A stretch of DNA of 64,000 nt, from NCBI GenBank assembly GCA_903813345.2, contig CAIIXF020000004.1, positions 10,610,196 to 10,674,195 of the forward strand, given 5' to 3'. Position 1 is the first letter of the stretch; each line of letters begins with the position of its first letter. The translations under genes and the position numbers were made by a program. This DNA comes from Owenia fusiformis. Taxonomy: Eukaryota > Annelida > Polychaeta > Sabellida > Oweniidae. Shown piece after piece: positions 27,701 to 33,700 of the stretch. A model generated the notes under the pieces. The model worked only from the letters and a program-made list of their open reading frames with translations. It searched no databases and was not told the origin of the DNA.

Positions 27701-30700
27701 TAGTACCATGTGATCAAAAATACCATAGCGTTTTTAAAAATTCCCTCTGACAATTTTCTTTAAAAAAGACGAATTGCCTAGCGTATTGCCCGTCCTGGAA
27801 TTCTGACAACTGCACTGGACGAAAATAAAAATGTTCTTTAATATGATACTTGTACGTAATTATGTTATTTCATTGGTTATTGATATACTAAATGATTTAA
27901 GTAAGTGTCTACGGGTTAATATTCTATGTTTCTTTGAAATGCAAAGTGATCGTAGAGAATGTCTAGTATGGTAAGAATGCTTTTCGCAGCAATTTTTGCG
28001 GGCAATACATACTAAAAATCATTGAAAGATGAACAGGTATTGCTATCCACATCCATAGAAAAAAATGTTTGCCTAATACGCATTGGTACTGCACTCTTTA
28101 AACTAGTTACCAAAACGGATCCGATTCGGTAACAGAATATCGGAACTTCGAAGGTACGATTTTTCTTAATTCCTTATTTCACGTGTTTTATCACGACATT
28201 TTTATCACAAACATGTGCCTGTATCAAATGTTTAAGAAAATCTACACATTTGCGAACATATAGTTCAGAAGACACAGAATCGTCGATTTAATCATTCAAT
28301 ATTGTTACGTAAACGGAACGGGTTAAAAGTGCAGATCTTTACTTTTCTTGTTCTTTTTCTTCCATTGGATGAGTAATATTCTCTTTTACTGGACATCTAT
28401 AGAGGAACATGTTGTCATACGCTGAAGAGAAACGCTAACTAGAAACTCCTATGTCGCGTTTTAGACATGCATCACTAACCTGTATTGGTAATTGAGTATA
28501 AGGTTTTGTTTAATTTCATTAATCGTTGTAGAAATGCTAACTGAGAACTCCGTCAACACGTTTCAAGGCATCATACAATACTAACCTGTATTGGTAATTG
28601 AGTATAAAGTTTTGTTTAATTTCATTAATCGTTGTAGAAATGCTAACTGAGAACTCCGTCAACACGTTTCAAGGCATCATACAATACTAACCTGGATTGG
28701 TAATTGAGTATAAAGTTTTGTTTAATTTCATTAATCGTTGTAGAAATGCTAACTGAGAACTCCGTCAACACGTTTCAAGGCATCATACAATACTAACCTG
28801 AATTGGTAATTGAGTACAAAGTTTTGTTTAATTTCATTAATCGTTGTAGACATGCTAACTGAGAACTCCTGCGACACGTTTCAAGGCATCATACAATACT
28901 AACCTGGATTGGGAATTGAGTATAAGGTTTTGTTTAATGCTTGTAAGTTAGGGTTATCCTTCTCCATTCCCGATTCTGCGACATCTAAAACCTAAAACAA
29001 ATCAGGGGTTTTGAAAATGACGTTGGGACAGTATATTTTGATTGAAAGTTATATCCATTTCACAGCAAAATAAAAACTAAAGAAACAGGCATAACAGCAA
29101 CTTGTTAAGTCATAAGATAATTTACGTCAACGTGTTATGTAATAAACTTCAGGTACTGTCCCTCTCACTTTTTTTCAGGTACGGTCTAATATATAACATT
29201 TTTCCTCAAAATTCTTAATTTGACAAGTAAATCAACGAAGTAGAAAACCTTTAGGACCTTAATTTTACACGTTCACATATAAGTTCTGTTAAAAAGACGT
29301 GGGTAAAGCTCTCCGCTATCGAAAAAGATACATTTTTGAAAAATATCTCAAATTGTTTTTCATGTCACGAAAAGTAATATTTGCATCACTTAATTATGTT
29401 TATAACTGAACAAGAGGTCTATAAAAAGGCGTGGCTTTACCTCCCCACTACCGACATTTAGCAAACTGCTACTAAAATATTATTGCAAATAACGTTTAAC
29501 TTACCGAAAACAGAACGCTAAATATGGCTATCCCATCAGGTTTTCCCACGGCGTCGGTATAGTTATCGTACAATAGTCCATTCCAAGTAACAATTTGCAA
29601 CTGTAAAATGTAAAATGAATACTTCGATCACAGTATCACTCGGAAAAGTCGTGATGCAAAAACAGTATTTTTGTATCAAAATGGCAAGCCTTCCGGTGAC
29701 AGATTTTCGAATGATATTTTGTTTCCCAAATTTAAGCCCTTTTCTTGGATTAGTTTCATCTCTATCATGTTGCATACCTACAGTTAGCGCACGATCTACA
29801 ATTTAAAACAAGACATTAACACTACAAATCTCACCAACTAGTTGCTCACAAAATTATGAGTTCAATCTCAAGTTGTAGATAAGTTTAAATGTATAAGCAC
29901 TAGTGCCAAAGGGAAAGGACCAAAAATTGTAATGGAACTTAGCAAGAAAAAGCAAACTCTAAGTGCATACCAGTCAAGAAAAACAAACCCCATATAGCCC
30001 AAAACCATGATCTAACGTGAAAAGAAACAATGTCTAATGCCCCCTTTCCCCCCACCATTCAAGAACCAATATCACAATCCAAGACCAGAAGACCAAGGGA
30101 CATTTCATTCATACTGAAGTCATTACAATACATGTTGAAGAAAAAATTAGAAATTGATAGTCAATACTCATAACCTCAAAAATATGTGTAGATACAAGTA
30201 CTCATTCAAGATAGAGCACTCAGTCTCAAATGATGTGGGATAGATAAAATCTATAGGCCTTTCAAAGGGTCAACACCCATTCACAAAAGCCATCGCCATA
30301 ATCCATAAAACACAATAATTCACAATGGTGAATTTAAAATAGTCAATTTGAAGCAATTGGAAAAAGACCCTTTCGACCTTAAGAAGGTATTTGAAAAAGT
30401 TGAAAAAGACGTATTATCACCACCTTGCCGAGTCTGTTCTAGAAGTATCAGTGCAAGTTTAGAAGGCATTTATTTTACCGTATTACATAAACCTAGCGAA
30501 CCATTCGTATGGAAGTCAATGGAGCCGAAGGTCGGCAATATATTCCTGTATACCCGCCAAACTTTGTTACCATGACAATTTTATGACGTCATAACATGTA
30601 AACAAAGCGATTTCGATTTGAATCGTGTAAAACTTCGGTCTTTCGATCCCCATTTCTTCATATTATCTTCATGAAATGTTATGTAAATGTACTTTAGGTA

Positions 30701-33700
30701 TGTAATACAACAATTATGTCCGTATCATTGAATATATCCGTCGTCAATATAAGCCTCGCAAGCTCGGGCTGTATTGACGTCAGACTTCAGGCATATATTG
30801 AAAGGGACATAATCAGTGGACAGAAACGCGTCGAGTATTTTCGTCTGGTACAACTTGAAATACTGGACCAGACCTCCATTTTTGATAGGTAGGTTTAATT
30901 TTACTCGGTAGCCTGTGATCGTTTCACAGGGTTTCCTAACCTAAAAATAGGCTCATCAAATTCCGAGTACATTTGGGAACATCCAATTCTTATAAAATAA
31001 CAGCTATCCATCTAGTTTATTTGTGATGTGGGATTGAGCAAAGAAATATTTTGATTTTCAGGAAATACACGAATCGGGGTAAGTGTGTACTGTGTATTGA
31101 GGATGGGGGCCCCTTTGATCATTTATTTTAACTTTCAAGGTAAGACGTCATAACTTTATAGCCTGGTATTTCATTTTTGGACCATACTTTTTATTTTTAG
31201 CGTTATGTTGTTAATACTAAAGGTATTACATTGAAACTTTTAGGTCTTAGAGGCAATATGATGAAGTTATAATACTTCTATACTATTCATAGTTTCTGAG
31301 ATATTAACTCTCAAAGTTCGTGACGTTTTTTATCCATCCGATATATCTTTTTATTTTACCATTTCGTTGACAAGATATGCATTTTTCCTGTATATGAACT
31401 AACAATACAGCCTCCAATCTGCAACTTTTAGCTTAAGGTGCTATGGAAGTGAACAGGAAATGACGAAACAGGAAATGACAATTTTTTTGCATTTTTAGAT
31501 ATTTTTTGAATAAAGATAACAGGGTTCTGGTTTGACCTCCACATATCATTTACATGACCAGGATCACAATGTGCATGGTCAGAATGACCCTAAACATGAT
31601 GATATAACCTTTTTAGCCCTTTGAAAGTGTGACTGAAAAAAGCTAAGAGTAGGAGCGTAGGGATAGTCACTGAACAGAATATTTTGAATTTTTCAGAAAA
31701 TGTGCCCAATATAATGCTTTAACTGATACAATCTTTGAAATTTTAGAAAATTGTCTGAAACAAAAATGGCGGTCATAAAAAGGAAAATTGATCGCTTTTC
31801 AAATCAGTTTTTTCCTTTTTTCCTTTTTCTATGAATGATATCAAATTTTCAAAGATTGTATCGTTTAGAGCAATATATTGGGCACATTTTCTGAAAAATT
31901 CAAAATTAAGTGCGTATAAGAATGGTCATAAGAAGCCCGTGAAGGGTCATGAATGAAAGAAAGCCCTCTGAAATTCCGTCAAAATTGCAGGTTATTTCTT
32001 CATTTTTTGCTAAAATTACATGATTTTGAGGGCCCATATCTCACTGAAATTGCTACAATGTAGCGATTTTTCATTTTTACAGGCTAGATACTCGTGCAAG
32101 GTCAACAGAAACAGTAAGCATGTGTGAATGTTAAATTGCTACGTTGTAGCAATATTTATTTAAAAATACAGCTGTGGGGGAAACTGCTATTTACTTAGAT
32201 TTGGGCGAAAATGGCCTAATTTCAGTCAAAATCCTCGGGACACAGGGCCTTTGTCGTAGATTTAGTCAATGATGCAACTCTTAGTAGAAGGTGTGCCATG
32301 TAGGGAATGAAAGCTGTTTGTCAGAGGTATGATTTTCTTGAATAAACTCAGAGATAGTCAGGTTAGATTTGTGACGTCACAGTGGCAAAGATATACTAGC
32401 ATATTCAGACGTATTTGGGGTAGGGCAAATTAACCCTTTCTAGCCTAAATGGATAAATTTTTCTCATATTCAGCCAGTTCCAACGTTTTTATGCATTTTT
32501 GAACTAAAAATGATATTTTCTGCCAAAAAAAGTTGCAGAGACAAAAATCAGCTTGATGTCATAAAACATTAAGGTATGAGGTTCCATATCCATCCGCCAA
32601 AAGGTATGACCCCTTTATAGTCCATTTAAAAACTTGTGGTTTGTTCTAGATAATCCCATAGTATGCCACTATTTGGTATCAAAATAAAGAGGAGGAGTTC
32701 AACTTTCATTTGAATTACGAAAATGGCGATGTAGGTCAAAATAGTTCCGACCTTGAGCATGTTTACTACGCGTTTGCCCGTCATCTCAGAATTGAGGAAA
32801 TGGTAGCAAACGCGAGTTACAATTAATGGACGCTGATATCTCAAAAAGTAACCTGACTCCCTATAATATGATGTAGATCAATCGAACCCCTATATAAACA
32901 GGTACATAACACTATTGGGGGTAAGCGTTTTATAGTTGATCACGAACGCCATATGTGCAAAGTATTGTTCTGAATTTTCAAATTTGGTGTTGGATTACGG
33001 TACTCAAACCATAATCTATAACCGGAAGTCTGGCCATCTTTATGCATCACGATACCCCTCCCCCAGTGAGTATGACGTTCATGCATTGCCTGTTGTGTCT
33101 ATTTGACTTATAAGATAATAAGACAGTTCCCATTCTATTCGCGATTTCTGATACTCAACTTCAACATCCATTCTTAAATCTAAAATTGAAATCAAAATAC
33201 AAATCATAGCAACAAAACTAGACGCTATAATCGATTGAAATCTTTCGTATTGTAGAATTGGTTACTGCGATTACATTCGGATTACTAGTAGTAAGAATTT
33301 TACCTCAAGTTTTGCCTGGTCGCCATCTATGATATGTTCTGCAGGCAAGTTAAATTTGGCGTCGTGTACCAAAAAAACTCCAGGTAGGTTACCGTCGGAA
33401 AAATCCAGGTGATACCTTCTTGGAATGTTAATCCGAACTGAATATAGAAATTAAGAATTCAGTGAACATTTGAAATATTAGCTTGGTTTTCCTGTTATAT
33501 GTTACTTCATTTTTTAAAAATTGGTCGTAATCACAGCTTCTTTTATCAATGACGGTATGTCTTTTGATCGATTTCGACACATTGAATACTATTATCCATA
33601 ACCTTTTTGGCCAAACAAGGAAAATGGGAATTTTTGCACAACCTTGGAAATTCATGAATGCTTAAATTCGAAAACCAAGACACTCGTGACTGTTACCACA

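Noticed and set aside
28440-28991. CRISPR-like array
   Set aside because: Evenly spaced repeats, but the whole 106-bp unit is conserved with no unique spacers, and the genome is animal.
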